Shown here piece after piece: positions 1 to 8,901 of a stretch of DNA of 64,000 bases (its first letter is position 1; each line of letters begins with the position of its first letter). Position numbers and translations under genes: made by a program. The notes under the pieces are model-generated. The model had not been told where the DNA came from, searched no databases, and worked only from the letters and a program-made list of their open reading frames with translations. This stretch comes from Brevibacterium senegalense (GTDB taxonomy: Bacteria; Actinomycetota; Actinomycetes; Actinomycetales; Brevibacteriaceae), in NCBI RefSeq assembly GCF_000285835.1, contig NZ_HE978606.1:88177-152176 (forward strand), given 5' to 3'.

Positions 1-2
1 CG

Positions 3-599
3 CAGCACACGAGCATCCTCGATGCCGCGAAGGCGGCGGGTGTCGGGTTCATCGCCTACACGAGCCTGCTGAACGCGGAGACCTCGGAGCTCAGCCTGGC
101 CCCCGAGCACCGTGACACCGAGGCACTGCTCGCCTCGAGTGGAATCGACCACGTCCTGCTGCGCAACGGCTGGTACTGGGAGAACTACGCCTCGAACCTG
201 GATGCGGCTCGCGCGACCGGTCACCTGTTCGGCGCGGCCGGTGAGGGTCGGGTCGCCGGCGCCGCTCGCCGCGACTACGCCGAGGCCGCTGCCGTCGTCG
301 TGACGACGGACGGCCACGCGGGGAAGACCTACGAGCTGGGCGGACAGCCGTCGATCACCTACCCGGAGCTGGCCCAGGCGATAGGCACGGTCGTCGGCGC
401 CGAGGTCTCCTACGTCGACCAGTCCGTCGAGGAGTACCAGCAGACGCTCGAGGGCGCGGGCCTGCCCACCGAGATCGCACAGATGCTTGCGGGCTGGGAC
501 GTCGCGATCGCCGGCGGCGCGCTCGAGACCGCCAGCACAGACCTCGAGGACCTGATCGGCCGCCCGGCGACCCCGGCCGCAGAGGCGCTGGCCGCCTGA
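3..599 (+). CDS. NAD(P)H-binding NmrA/QorB-type oxidoreductase, 3' part
   Basis: The 5' end lies outside the window; 198 residues remain. The protein matches the C-terminal two thirds of NmrA-like atypical short-chain dehydrogenases related to type 2 NAD(P)H:quinone oxidoreductase (QorB/YtfG): it opens in the segment QHTSILDAAKAAG that follows the second Rossmann strand, continues through LLRNGWYWENY, which in QorB shapes the active site, and ends with a helical C-terminal domain. The family reduces quinones or senses NADP(H); the substrate here is unknown. A shorter, decayed relative lies at 6625-6838 and shares the segments QHTxIxxAAKAAG, HLFGAAGxxRVxGAARRD and DLIGRP. Function is assigned from motifs only; the family is fairly sure, the substrate is not. 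Confidence 0.8.
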   Translation, partial: QHTSILDAAKAAGVGFIAYTSLLNAETSELSLAPEHRDTEALLASSGIDHVLLRNGWYWENYASNLDAARATGHLFGAAGEGRVAGAARRDYAEAAAVVVTTDGHAGKTYELGGQPSITYPELAQAIGTVVGAEVSYVDQSVEEYQQTLEGAGLPTEIAQMLAGWDVAIAGGALETASTDLEDLIGRPATPAAEALAA

Positions 600-900
600 G
601 GCGGACCTCCTCTGTGACGCGGCCCCCGCGCCCGTACGGTGTCACCGTGCCGTCGCGGGGACCGCGGTTGTTGTGCTGTGATCGCGCGCCTCGGTCGCGC
701 ACCGCAGCGACGGCCTCGTCTGTCAGGGCGACCTCCCACGTCCACCCCCACTGCGCAGATTCGCGCGTCAGACTGTGACGCCACGCGTCGTTCTGTGACA
801 CGGATGACGTCACGTGACACACCACCTGGATACGTTCGGCTGTCGACGGTTCACCCGAGGCGCAGCTCACAGCCGCGCCAGTCCAGGAGGCGCAGTACGG
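600..900. other. Intergenic leader of the monooxygenase operon
   Basis: No gene is credible here. The last 130 bases hold three copies of GTGACRC, the palindromes TGACGTCA (805-812) and GTCACGTGAC (809-818), and the ribosome binding site AGGAGG before 901. It is probably the promoter and operator of the 901-5096 operon. Confidence 0.5.
775..820 (+). promoter_or_regulatory. Three direct GTGACRC repeats, candidate operator
   Basis: GTGACGC at 775, GTGACAC at 795 and GTGACAC at 814 are spaced 20 and 19 bases, about two helical turns, just upstream of the monooxygenase operon. Such phased repeats are typical of an activator or repressor site; the regulator is unknown. Confidence 0.4.
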
Positions 901-2259
901 ATGTCGACCACCACAGAATTCGCGAGGGCCACGGAAACCACTGCCCCCGGGTCCCCCGCCCCCGGGACCGCCCGACGGGTCCCGGCAACCACGCCGCCCG
1001 CACTGCCCGCCGACTACGCCTCGCTGCGCGCGCACTTCCAGCCCCACCTCGACCGCATCGCCGCAGGCTCGCTGGCCCGCGAGCTCCACCGCGACCTGCC
1101 GTTCGACGAGGTCCGCGCACTCGATTCGGCCGGCTTCGGCACCCTGCGCGTCCCCGCTGAGCACGGCGGCCCGGGCGCCTCGATCGAGACCTTCATCCGC
1201 CTCCTCGTCGACCTCGCGGAGGCCGACTCCAACATCGCCCACCTCTACCGCTCCCACGCCGGCTTCGTCGAGGCGCTGCGCTTCCAGCCGCCCCACATCC
1301 AGAATGCCTGGTACCCCCGCGTCCTCGCGGGCCAGACTGTGGGCAACGCGTCGACGGAGAAGGGCGGCAACCGCCTGGGCACCCTCAACACTGTCCTTAC
1401 GCGGACCGAGGCGGGCTGGCGGCTGAACGGCCAGAAGTTCTACTCGACCGCCACCATCTTCAGCGACTGGACCCGCGTGTCCGTCGCGATCGCCGGGCAG
1501 GACGGGCGCGGCTTCGTCGCCGTTCGCACCGACGCCCCCGGCGTGCGCGTCGACGACGACTGGGACGGCTTCGGGCAGAAGCTCACCGGCACCGGCACGA
1601 CGACGTTCGAGGACGTCGCGGTCGACGAGGACGCCGTCTTCGACCGCGTCGTCGGCACCGTCGAAGCCATCCACGAGGCCGCCTTCTTCCAGCTCGTCCT
1701 CCTGGCTGTGCTGGCCGGCATCGCCCGCGCCGCCCGCCGTGATGCCGCCGCCACGATCGCGGGCCGCGCCCGCACCTTCAACACCGGGCTGGGCATGCCG
1801 TTCCGCGAGGACCCGCTCATCCAGGAGGCGACCGGCCGCATCGCCGCGAAGGCCTACTCAGCGGAGGCGACGGTCCTCCACACGGCCCGCGTCCTGGACG
1901 ACGGGATCAATGCCGCCATCGCCGCCGGTGCGGACGGCCACGATCACTCGGTCCCCGTTCCCGAGGCCGTTCACTACGAGGAGATCGCCGTCGAGCACGC
2001 GCAGATCACCGTCCCCGAGCTGGCCCTGGGTGCCGCCCAGGACCTCTTCCTCACGGTGGGCGCGTCCGCGACCTCGACCTCGAAGGCTCTCGACCGCCAC
2101 TGGCGGAACGCGCAGACGGTCGCGACCCACAACCCGATCGCCTTCCGCGCTCGCGCGATCGGCGACTGGTGGATCAACGGAACCCTCCCGCAGGGACTCA
2201 ACGCGATCGGCGACGCACCGGCGACGAAGGCGACCACGGCCTCGGGAGCGGAGTCGTGA
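901..2259 (+). CDS. Acyl-CoA dehydrogenase-fold flavin monooxygenase, SfnB/DszC type
   Basis: 452 residues, starting at an ATG preceded by AGGAGG; an in-frame start at 814 lacks such a site. The acyl-CoA dehydrogenase fold runs from about residue 40 to the end, and the tail motif HWRNAQTVATHNP belongs to the branch that works as FMNH2-dependent monooxygenases (dibenzothiophene monooxygenase DszC, sulfur-acquisition SfnB) rather than true dehydrogenases. Members need reduced flavin from a separate reductase, which is not seen here. The next gene starts inside this stop codon (GTGA overlap), and an LLM-type monooxygenase closes the operon, a pairing like DszC with DszA. I infer oxidation of an organosulfur or related xenobiotic; the substrate cannot be read from sequence. 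Confidence 0.8.
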   Translation: MSTTTEFARATETTAPGSPAPGTARRVPATTPPALPADYASLRAHFQPHLDRIAAGSLARELHRDLPFDEVRALDSAGFGTLRVPAEHGGPGASIETFIRLLVDLAEADSNIAHLYRSHAGFVEALRFQPPHIQNAWYPRVLAGQTVGNASTEKGGNRLGTLNTVLTRTEAGWRLNGQKFYSTATIFSDWTRVSVAIAGQDGRGFVAVRTDAPGVRVDDDWDGFGQKLTGTGTTTFEDVAVDEDAVFDRVVGTVEAIHEAAFFQLVLLAVLAGIARAARRDAAATIAGRARTFNTGLGMPFREDPLIQEATGRIAAKAYSAEATVLHTARVLDDGINAAIAAGADGHDHSVPVPEAVHYEEIAVEHAQITVPELALGAAQDLFLTVGASATSTSKALDRHWRNAQTVATHNPIAFRARAIGDWWINGTLPQGLNAIGDAPATKATTASGAES

Positions 2260-3620
2260 GCACAGCCTCCCGCAACCCGGTCAAGGGCAAGGAGCGGATC
2301 CTCGCGTCCGCGTTCGTGGGCACGACGATCGAGTGGTACGACTTCTACCTCTACGGCACGGCCGCGGCGCTGATCTTCAACGTCCAGTTCTTCCCGCTGG
2401 AGAGCGAGCTGGGCAGCCTGCTAGCATCGTTCGCGACTCTGGCCGTGGGCTTCTTCGCACGCCCGCTGGGCGGCATCATCGCAGGTCACCTGGGTGACCG
2501 CGTGGGCCGAAAGGCGCTGCTCGTCGCCTCGCTGCTGACGATGGGGATCGCCTCGACGCTCATCGGCCTCATGCCTACCTTCGAGGCGATCGGCTGGTGG
2601 GCGGCCGCGGGACTCGTCGTGCTGCGCATCTTCCAGGGCCTGTCCGCGGGCGCCGAGTGGGGCGGCTCCGCCCTCCTCTCCGTCGAGCACGCCCCCGTGG
2701 GCCGCCGCGGGCTGTTCGGCTCGTTCACGCAGATCGGGTCCGCCGCTGGCATGCTGCTGGCGACCAGCGCGTTCTTCACGGTCCAGGCGGTGCTGACGGA
2801 CGAGCAGTTCCAGCAGTTCGGGTGGCGGATCCCGTTCCTGGCGTCCGCCCTCCTCATCGCGTTCGGCCTGTGGATCCGCCTGGGCGTGACGGATGCACCG
2901 GAGTTCGTCGAGCACAAGGAATCCGGCAACGTCCCCGACCAGCCGCTGTGGCAGGTCGTCACCCGCCACCCCCGCGTCCTGCTCGTGACCGTGGGGCTGC
3001 GCCTGGCCCAGAACAGCGTCTACTACCTCATCACCGTCTACATGCTCACGTACCTCGCGGATCAGCGGGGCGACTCGACCTCGGGGGTCACGGCGGTCAT
3101 GATCGCCTCGGCCGTGGGGCTCGTGACCGGCCCGCTGTGGGGTGCGGTGTCCGACCGGCTGGGCCGCCGGACCGTCACCCTGTTCGGGATCGCCGGCATC
3201 GCCGTGTTCGGCTGGCTGTTCTTCGCGTTCCTGGACGCGGGCCCGCTCATCCTCCTGCCGATCGTCGTCGTGCTGGGCATGAACCTGGCCCACGACGCGG
3301 TCTACGGCCCGCAGGCCGCCTGGTTCGCCGAGCAGTTCCCCATCGAGGTCCGCTACTCCGGCGTCAACATGGGCTACCAGCTGGGCACCGTGATTGGCGG
3401 CGGCATCATGCCGATGGTCGCCGCTCTCCTCTTCGCCGCCGGCGGCCAGACCCCGTGGCTCATCTGCGGCTACCTCACACTGCTCTGCGTGATCTCCGGG
3501 ATCGCGGCCGTCGCCGCCCACGACCCGGCTCGTGCCGAGGCCCGGGCTCGGGCCACGGCCACAGACACCGCCGAGGCCGGCCAGACCGCCGAGGCCGTGG
3601 TCACCGGAGTGCCCCGGTGA
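2256..3620 (+). CDS. MHS-family MFS transporter
   Basis: 454 residues from a GTG that overlaps the previous stop by four bases, showing translational coupling. It opens with the metabolite:H+ symporter hallmark ASAFVGTTIEWYDFYLYGTA, followed by GHLGDRVGRKALL in the loop between helices 2 and 3 and a second-half equivalent SDRLGRRTVTLFG; about twelve hydrophobic helices are evident. MHS members (ShiA, KgtP, ProP relatives) import organic acids or similar solutes with protons. Lying between two flavin monooxygenases, it most likely imports their substrate. The tail of about 35 residues is rich in Ala, Arg and Thr and is probably cytoplasmic and unstructured. Family assignment is firm, cargo unknown. 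Confidence 0.9.
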   Translation: MSTASRNPVKGKERILASAFVGTTIEWYDFYLYGTAAALIFNVQFFPLESELGSLLASFATLAVGFFARPLGGIIAGHLGDRVGRKALLVASLLTMGIASTLIGLMPTFEAIGWWAAAGLVVLRIFQGLSAGAEWGGSALLSVEHAPVGRRGLFGSFTQIGSAAGMLLATSAFFTVQAVLTDEQFQQFGWRIPFLASALLIAFGLWIRLGVTDAPEFVEHKESGNVPDQPLWQVVTRHPRVLLVTVGLRLAQNSVYYLITVYMLTYLADQRGDSTSGVTAVMIASAVGLVTGPLWGAVSDRLGRRTVTLFGIAGIAVFGWLFFAFLDAGPLILLPIVVVLGMNLAHDAVYGPQAAWFAEQFPIEVRYSGVNMGYQLGTVIGGGIMPMVAALLFAAGGQTPWLICGYLTLLCVISGIAAVAAHDPARAEARARATATDTAEAGQTAEAVVTGVPR

Positions 3621-3719
3621 CCACGGCCTCGGGCACGGACTCTGTTCCGGCCACCGCAGCGGCCGGTGCCCACCGGCACGCCGCCCACCCCACCCGCCCC
3701 TGAAGGAGGCCCGCTCCAC

Positions 3720-5096
3720 ATGACACCCCCGCCCAAGAAGCCGATCCAGCTGAGCGCGTTCGACATGATGGTCCCCGTCCACCAGTCGCCCGGCCTGTGG
3801 CGGCACCCGGAGTCGCGGGTGCACGAGTACACGAGCCTGAGCTACTGGACGGAGCTCTCCCGCACGCTGGAGGAGGCCGGGTTCTCTGCCCTGTTCCTGG
3901 CGGACATCCCGGGCGTGTACGACGTCTACGGCGGGTCTGGGGCGGCGGCGAACCGGGGTGGGGTGCAGGTGCCGCTGCTGGATCCGCTCGTCGCGGTGCC
4001 GGCGATGGCGGCGGTGACGCAGACCCTGGGCTTCGGCATCACGGCGTCCGTCACGTACGAGCAGCCGTATCTGCTGGCCCGCACGTTCAGCACGCTCGAC
4101 CACTTCACGGACGGGCGCGTCGCGTGGAACATCGTGACGAGCTACCAGGACTCCGCGGCGCAGAACATGGGCATGGCGGGGCAGATCCCGCACGACGAGC
4201 GGTACGACCGGGCGGACGAGTACCTGGAGGTCATGTACAAGCTGTTCGAGGGGTCGTTCGAGCCGGATGCCGTGCGCGCGGACGCGGAGGCGAACGTGTT
4301 CGTCGACCCCGCGAAGGTCCACGACATCGGACACGAGGGGACCTGGTTCTCCGTGCCCGGGCAGGCGCTCGCCTCACCGGGCCCGCAGCGCACACCGCTG
4401 CTCTTCCAGGCGGGCTCCTCGAAGCGGGGGCAGGAGTTCGCGCTCGATCACGCGGAGGCGATCTTCCTCTCCGGCGGCTCGACAGGCCTCATCCGCCGGT
4501 GGGTCGACGGGATTCGCGACGGCCTCGAGGAGCGCGGGCGCAGCCGTGACGAGGTGAAGATCTTCACGCTCGCGACGATCGTCGTGGCGGACACGGACGA
4601 GGAGGCGCAGGCGCGACTCGAGTCGTACACGCCGTACGTCGATACGGAGTCCGCGCTCGCCCTCTTCGGCGGCTGGACGGGCGTCGACCTCGCCGGAGCG
4701 GACCCGGAGGACACGATCGAGCACGTGCAGACGGAGGCGAATCACTCGGCGCTCGCGTCGTTCACGACTCTGTCCGACGGGAAGAAGTGGACGGTGCGGG
4801 ATCTCGCGGAGTTCGTGGCGATCGGCGGTCGCGGCCCGGTCATCGTCGGGTCGCCCGCGACCGTGGCGGACGAGCTGGAGCGCTGGATGGAGGAGGCGGA
4901 CATCGACGGCTTCAACATCTCTGCCGCGGTGCGCCCGGCGGATCTGGAGCGGTTCGGCCAGTACGTCACGCCGGAGCTGCGCCGGCGCGGGGTCCTCGCG
5001 GAGCCGCAACCCGGCCGCACGATCCGCGAGCAGATCACCGGTCAGGGCCCCTGGTTGGCGGACGGTCACCAGGGTGCGAGCCACCGAGTGGGGTGA
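3720..5096 (+). CDS. LLM-class flavin-dependent monooxygenase, NtaA/SnaA/DszA family
   Basis: 458 residues; the ATG follows AAGGAGG at normal distance, so the in-frame start at 3666 is rejected. The bacterial-luciferase-like TIM barrel is recognised by LGFGITASVTYEQPYLLART, the conserved DHFTDGRVAWNIVTS, and FQAGSSKRGQEFA, all typical of the NtaA/SnaA/DszA subfamily, which uses FMNH2 and oxygen on nitrilotriacetate, pristinamycin or dibenzothiophene sulfone. Length is usual for the family. It is the last gene of the three-gene operon beginning at 901; with a DszC-like partner upstream I infer a two-step oxygenative degradation. The flavin reductase both enzymes need must be encoded elsewhere. 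Confidence 0.88.
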   Translation: MTPPPKKPIQLSAFDMMVPVHQSPGLWRHPESRVHEYTSLSYWTELSRTLEEAGFSALFLADIPGVYDVYGGSGAAANRGGVQVPLLDPLVAVPAMAAVTQTLGFGITASVTYEQPYLLARTFSTLDHFTDGRVAWNIVTSYQDSAAQNMGMAGQIPHDERYDRADEYLEVMYKLFEGSFEPDAVRADAEANVFVDPAKVHDIGHEGTWFSVPGQALASPGPQRTPLLFQAGSSKRGQEFALDHAEAIFLSGGSTGLIRRWVDGIRDGLEERGRSRDEVKIFTLATIVVADTDEEAQARLESYTPYVDTESALALFGGWTGVDLAGADPEDTIEHVQTEANHSALASFTTLSDGKKWTVRDLAEFVAIGGRGPVIVGSPATVADELERWMEEADIDGFNISAAVRPADLERFGQYVTPELRRRGVLAEPQPGRTIREQITGQGPWLADGHQGASHRVG

Positions 5097-5228
5097 GCTC
5101 GGGGGCGAGCTGTTCCCGAGGCCGCGATGAGGTGAGTGCCCGCGGCGCCGTGGCCGGCGGTCCGACCACTGGTGAACCCCGCCGAGACGCGGCTCCCGAG
5201 GCCCCGCGCCATAGGACAGAATGGTGGC

Positions 5229-5753
5229 ATGTCGATCCCTCGGCTCTCCGAACGTCCGTCGTTCGCCCAGCGCGACGCCTACCGTGACGTCCTCTCCGAG
5301 GGATACGCGCAGGGGCGGCTGACGGACGACGACTTCGAGGTGCGCCTGCAGCTCCTGCAGGAGGCGACGACGCTGCGGGACCTGGAGGGACTCATCTCCG
5401 ACCTGCCGCGAGGCTCCATCCCGGTTCCCGTCGGGGGACCTGAGGGGAGCGCGGCCGGGCGGGGAACACTGGCCGGACAAGGCGGGGCCGCCGGACGAGG
5501 ACGTGCAGCCGGGGCGGGAGCATCGACTGGGTCCAGCCTCGGCGCCGGTGGCCAGCCCGCCCTGAGTCGTCGGGCCGGTCTCGTCGTCGCTGCCATGCTG
5601 GTGCTGCCCCTGGTTACGGGCGTGTGGGTGGGCATCGTGTCCGGTGACGAGTGGTACTCGCCGGAGAGCGCCGGCACGAATCGGGTGCAGGTCAGCTTCG
5701 AGGGTGACTCCCACGCCGTCCTGCACGGAGACGACCTGTCGGTGGTTCCCTGA
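5229..5753 (+). CDS. DUF1707 domain membrane protein
   Basis: 174 residues. The N-terminus (residues 10-60) has the DUF1707 pattern: RDAYRDVLSEGYAQGRLTDD, then a region equivalent to ERxxALxAAxT (LLQEATTLRDLEGLISDLP). A Gly/Ala-rich linker follows, then one transmembrane helix near residues 118-138 (AGLVVAAMLVLPLVTGVWVG) and a short outer tail. DUF1707 proteins are common in actinobacteria; their role is not established. A CAGAAT box sits six bases before the ATG with no Shine-Dalgarno, suggesting a leaderless message. It is independent of the operon upstream, from which 132 bases separate it. Confidence 0.75.
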   Translation: MSIPRLSERPSFAQRDAYRDVLSEGYAQGRLTDDDFEVRLQLLQEATTLRDLEGLISDLPRGSIPVPVGGPEGSAAGRGTLAGQGGAAGRGRAAGAGASTGSSLGAGGQPALSRRAGLVVAAMLVLPLVTGVWVGIVSGDEWYSPESAGTNRVQVSFEGDSHAVLHGDDLSVVP

Positions 5754-5808
5754 CCCTGTGGCGCGGGTGCGTCGTGCCCAGCGGGCGTCCTGTGGTGCGT
5801 CCCGGCCG

Positions 5809-6531
5809 TCAGCCGCCCAGCTCGTCGACTGGCTGCTCGGTGAACGGATCGATGCCGGTGATGTTCCGGACCCGCTCGATCCAGTCCTGGTGGAACCACG
5901 TGTACTTCCCCGGATGCTGCGGGTGGCACACCTGGACCCAGGAGACAAAAACGAGCTCTGCCCAGTCGGACAGGAACCGGCACCGGACGGACCCCTCGTC
6001 CGTCTGGAGGGTCAGCTCGACAGTCGAGGGCTCGATCCATTCGGTGGTGCTGAACAGTTCCCACTGCCAGTGCAGCAGTCCGTGCTCCTGCGATTCGACG
6101 TAGAAGCCGTGGGTGCTCACGGTGGCGGCGCCGTGGGGGATGTAGTCCATCCACCGCTGCACTGCATCCTGCTTCGCCCTGCGCGCGCCCATGACGTTCA
6201 TGGCGACCGTGCCCGCGGCGGCGCCCACGCCGTAGGCGATACCCATGGAATTCGCGGTGCCGGTGAAGAGCAGCGGTGCTCCCGCGGCATTGTGCGACCC
6301 GTCGCCGGGTGAATCCCAGATGACGAGCCGGCATGGGCCGGACGCCACCATTCGCTCGGACTGCGGATCGATGAGGGGTCGGATGGGCCGGAGCATATGT
6401 CGCGGCACCAGCTGGAGATCGTCGGGCGAGAGCTCCTGGCCCGAATCGAGCTTCTTCTGGAGCCCCAGGGTGCTGAGGATCGCGATGTCTGTGTTCGTGA
6501 GCGGCGGGGGCTCGTTGTTGAAACCTGTCAT
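5809..6531 (-). CDS. Hypothetical protein, 240 residues
   Basis: I do not recognise this protein. It is 240 residues, starts with a Pro-rich stretch, has a small-residue hydrophobic segment (GIAYGVGAAAGTVAMNVMGA, about residues 97-117) and is unusually rich in Trp and aromatic residues in its second half (QWELFSTTEWIE, FVSWVQV, YTWFHQDWIERV). No signal peptide is evident. Its base use is like its neighbours and the reading is uninterrupted, so it is a real gene. A TATACT box on this strand at 6573-6578 could be its -10. It faces the DUF1707 gene tail to tail. Confidence 0.65.
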   Translation of the reverse strand: MTGFNNEPPPLTNTDIAILSTLGLQKKLDSGQELSPDDLQLVPRHMLRPIRPLIDPQSERMVASGPCRLVIWDSPGDGSHNAAGAPLLFTGTANSMGIAYGVGAAAGTVAMNVMGARRAKQDAVQRWMDYIPHGAATVSTHGFYVESQEHGLLHWQWELFSTTEWIEPSTVELTLQTDEGSVRCRFLSDWAELVFVSWVQVCHPQHPGKYTWFHQDWIERVRNITGIDPFTEQPVDELGG

Positions 6532-6624
6532 GTGACGGTTGACTCTTCCGTGGGGTGCACCGGTCGATTCCGAGTATAGGGATGGCGTGGTGCGCCGAGG
6601 AGATCAGGCGGGTGCGGCCGCCGC

Positions 6625-6838
6625 GTGGACCGCCTGGTCCTCGTGTCCGGCAGCGAGGTGGGCCAGCGACTGGCGCAGCACACGAACATCATCGAGGCCG
6701 CGAAGGCCGCCGGACACCTCTTCGGTGCGGCGGGAGACGCCCGGGTCAACGGTGCGGCACGCCGCGATTTCAGCACGGACCCGCAGGACCTCATCGGTCG
6801 CCCGACAACCGGGGGCCGTGGAGGCGCTGAAGTGCTGA
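6625..6838 (+). pseudogene. Decayed NmrA/QorB-type oxidoreductase copy
   Basis: The reading starting at 6625 gives DRLVLVSGSEVGQRLAQHTN then IIEAAKAAG, the standard family sequence around the second half of the Rossmann fold, but then jumps straight to HLFGAAGDARVNGAARRDFS and on to DLIGRP. Compared with the intact relative at the window start, about 35 residues are missing after AAKAAG and about 90 after ARRDFS. A frameshift near 6810 then separates this from VEALKC-stop, the counterpart of AEALAA-stop. Internal deletions plus frameshift mark a relic of a paralogue. Confidence 0.75.
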
Positions 6839-7032
6839 CGTCGACAGAGCTGACGCCGAGAGGGCCGACGGCGAATCGGCCGTGGTCACCCGGTCCGGCT
6901 GAGGACGCACGAAGACCCGCACCCTTTACGGGATGCGGGTCTTCTGCATTCAGAAGTTCAGAGGGCAAGCCTCGGAGGAGCGGACCTCAGAGGAGCGGAC
7001 CTTGACGGGCGAGAGCCTCAGAGGTGCGACCC

Positions 7033-8562
7033 TCAGCGGGTGCGCGCGCCGGCCTGTGCGGAGCGCTGGCCACCGCGACGTCCGCGGCTGCCGCGTCCAC
7101 CCGGGCCGCCCTGACCGCGGCCCGACTGGTTGCCCTGGCCCTGGCCACGACCGCCCTGTCCGCGGGACTGTCCGCCCTGATCGGAGCGCGAACTCTGGCC
7201 GGCGCGGGACTCCTGCCCGGCGCCCTGACCCTGACCACCGCGACCACGGCCTCGGCCGCGTCCACCCTGGCCGCCGCTACCGCTCTGGCCACCACGACCA
7301 CCCTGTCCACGGCCACCCTGTCCACGGCCACCCTGCTGCTGCGGCTGTGCCGGCGGCGCGGGCTCGACGTGGGGAGCGACCTCGCCCACGAGGCGGGTGA
7401 CCTCGGCGGAGTCCGGGGTGACGGTGACGGGCGTGACCTTCACCTTCGCCTTGCGCAGCAGGACCTGGGTGTCCTTGCGCTGCTCCGGCAGCATGATCGT
7501 GACGACGTCGCCCGCGCTGCCGGCGCGCGCGGTGCGGCCGGAGCGGTGCAGGTAGGCCTTGTGCTCGGCCGGCGGATCGACATGGACGACCAGCTCGACG
7601 TCATCGACGTGCACGCCGCGCGCCGCGACATCAGTCGCGACGAGCACGCGGACGCGGCCTTCGCCGAACGCCGCGAGGTTCCGGTCGCGCTGCGGCTGGG
7701 ACAGGTTGCCGTGCAGGTCGACGGCGGGGATGCCCTGGGCCGTCAGCTGCTTCGCGAACCGCTTCGACTGGTGCTTCGTGCGTGTGAAGAGGATGCGGCG
7801 TCCCGTGCCGGAGGCCAGCACCCGGACGAGCTCCTTCTTGTCGTCGTTCGAGACCTCGAAGACGTGGTGGGTCATCTGGCTGACGTGCGACTCGGGCGCA
7901 TCGACCGAGTGCATGACCTCGTTGTGGAGGAAGCGGCGCACCAGCTTGTCGACCCCATTGTCCAGGGTCGCGGAGAAGAAGAGGCGCTGCCCGTCCTCGG
8001 GCGTCTTCGACAGGATGCGGGTGACGCCGGGCAGGAAGCCCAGATCCGCCATGTGGTCGGCCTCGTCGAGGATCGCGATCTCGACCGCGTCGAGGGTGAG
8101 CGCCCGCTGCTGGAGCAGGTCCTCGAGGCGGCCGGGGCAGGCGACGACGATGTCGACGCCGCGCCCCAGAGCGTTGATCTGCCGGTTCTGGCTCACACCG
8201 CCGAAGATCGTGGTGGTGCGCAGGCCGTACGCCTGGGCCAGCGGGCTGATGACCGCGTCGATCTGCGTCGCGAGCTCACGCGTGGGCGCCAGGATGAGGC
8301 CGCGCGGGCGCTTGGGCAGGTTCGCGGCGTCGCGGGTGGCACCCAGGCGGGCGACCATGGGGATGGAGAACGCGAGCGTCTTGCCGGACCCGGTCTTGCC
8401 GCGGCCCAGGACGTCGCGGCCGCCCAGCGTGTCGGGCAGGGTGTCCTGCTGGATGGGGAAGGCATCGACCTTGCCGTCCGCCGCGAGGACGCGCGCGATC
8501 GGGGCGGGAACGCCCAGCTGCGCGAACGTGGTCGGGGCGGAGGAGGACTGCGAAGCGTTGAT
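7033..8562 (-). CDS. DEAD-box RNA helicase with probable ATC start
   Basis: About 509 residues. A Q-motif segment (FAQLGVPAPIARVL, FPIQQDTLPDTL) is followed by Walker A GRGKTGSGKT (residues 53-62), PTRELATQ, ILDEADHM near 165, SATLDN, and HRSGRTARAG in the second RecA domain; a Gly/Arg/Gln-rich RGG tail of about 110 residues ends the protein. Family members unwind RNA in ribosome assembly, cold adaptation or RNA decay. The first ATG, GTG or TTG in this frame is at 8358, after Walker A, so it cannot be the start. Upstream the frame stays open to a stop at 8707-8709 without any canonical start, while ATC at 8562-8560 sits at the right distance from GAAAGG and gives a normal N-terminus (INASQSSSAPTTFAQLG). 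Confidence 0.88.
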   Translation of the reverse strand: MNASQSSSAPTTFAQLGVPAPIARVLAADGKVDAFPIQQDTLPDTLGGRDVLGRGKTGSGKTLAFSIPMVARLGATRDAANLPKRPRGLILAPTRELATQIDAVISPLAQAYGLRTTTIFGGVSQNRQINALGRGVDIVVACPGRLEDLLQQRALTLDAVEIAILDEADHMADLGFLPGVTRILSKTPEDGQRLFFSATLDNGVDKLVRRFLHNEVMHSVDAPESHVSQMTHHVFEVSNDDKKELVRVLASGTGRRILFTRTKHQSKRFAKQLTAQGIPAVDLHGNLSQPQRDRNLAAFGEGRVRVLVATDVAARGVHVDDVELVVHVDPPAEHKAYLHRSGRTARAGSAGDVVTIMLPEQRKDTQVLLRKAKVKVTPVTVTPDSAEVTRLVGEVAPHVEPAPPAQPQQQGGRGQGGRGQGGRGGQSGSGGQGGRGRGRGRGGQGQGAGQESRAGQSSRSDQGGQSRGQGGRGQGQGNQSGRGQGGPGGRGSRGRRGGQRSAQAGARTR

Positions 8563-8901
8563 GGGGTGACCTTTCGAAGTGCCGAGGCACGGCGTCGCAT
8601 CACGGATGCGCGCAGGCTGTGCGTGGCAGGGGCGGGCCTCACCGGATGGTGGGCTCGTTCGCCGCTGGGGAGGTGCTTCGGAAACGGGAGCCGGCAGTGC
8701 TCGCGGTCAGCCCGTGCGCCTGTGGAGGCGGGGCCCGCTGGGGCAGTGCGTGCGGCTCGAATGCGAGGCGTCCGAACGACGCAGGGAACCCGTCGCCGGG
8801 TTCACCAGAGTCCTACTGTACCGGAGAAGTCCGCCGAGGCCGTCATCGGCGGGCGCACAGGCTCGCCTGCCCAGCCGCGCCTGCCAGCCCAGTCCCTCAC
8901 C
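8563..8901. other. Intergenic region upstream of the helicase
   Basis: No gene seen. On the minus strand a TACAGT box (8815-8820) could serve as a -10, which would give the helicase a 5' leader of about 245 bases; long leaders are common for RNA helicases of the cold-shock kind, but I see no defined riboswitch. Confidence 0.35.

Noticed and set aside
2421..4334. A 637-residue open frame on the minus strand
   Set aside because: It is antisense to the MHS transporter and LLM monooxygenase genes; composition is that of a shadow frame.
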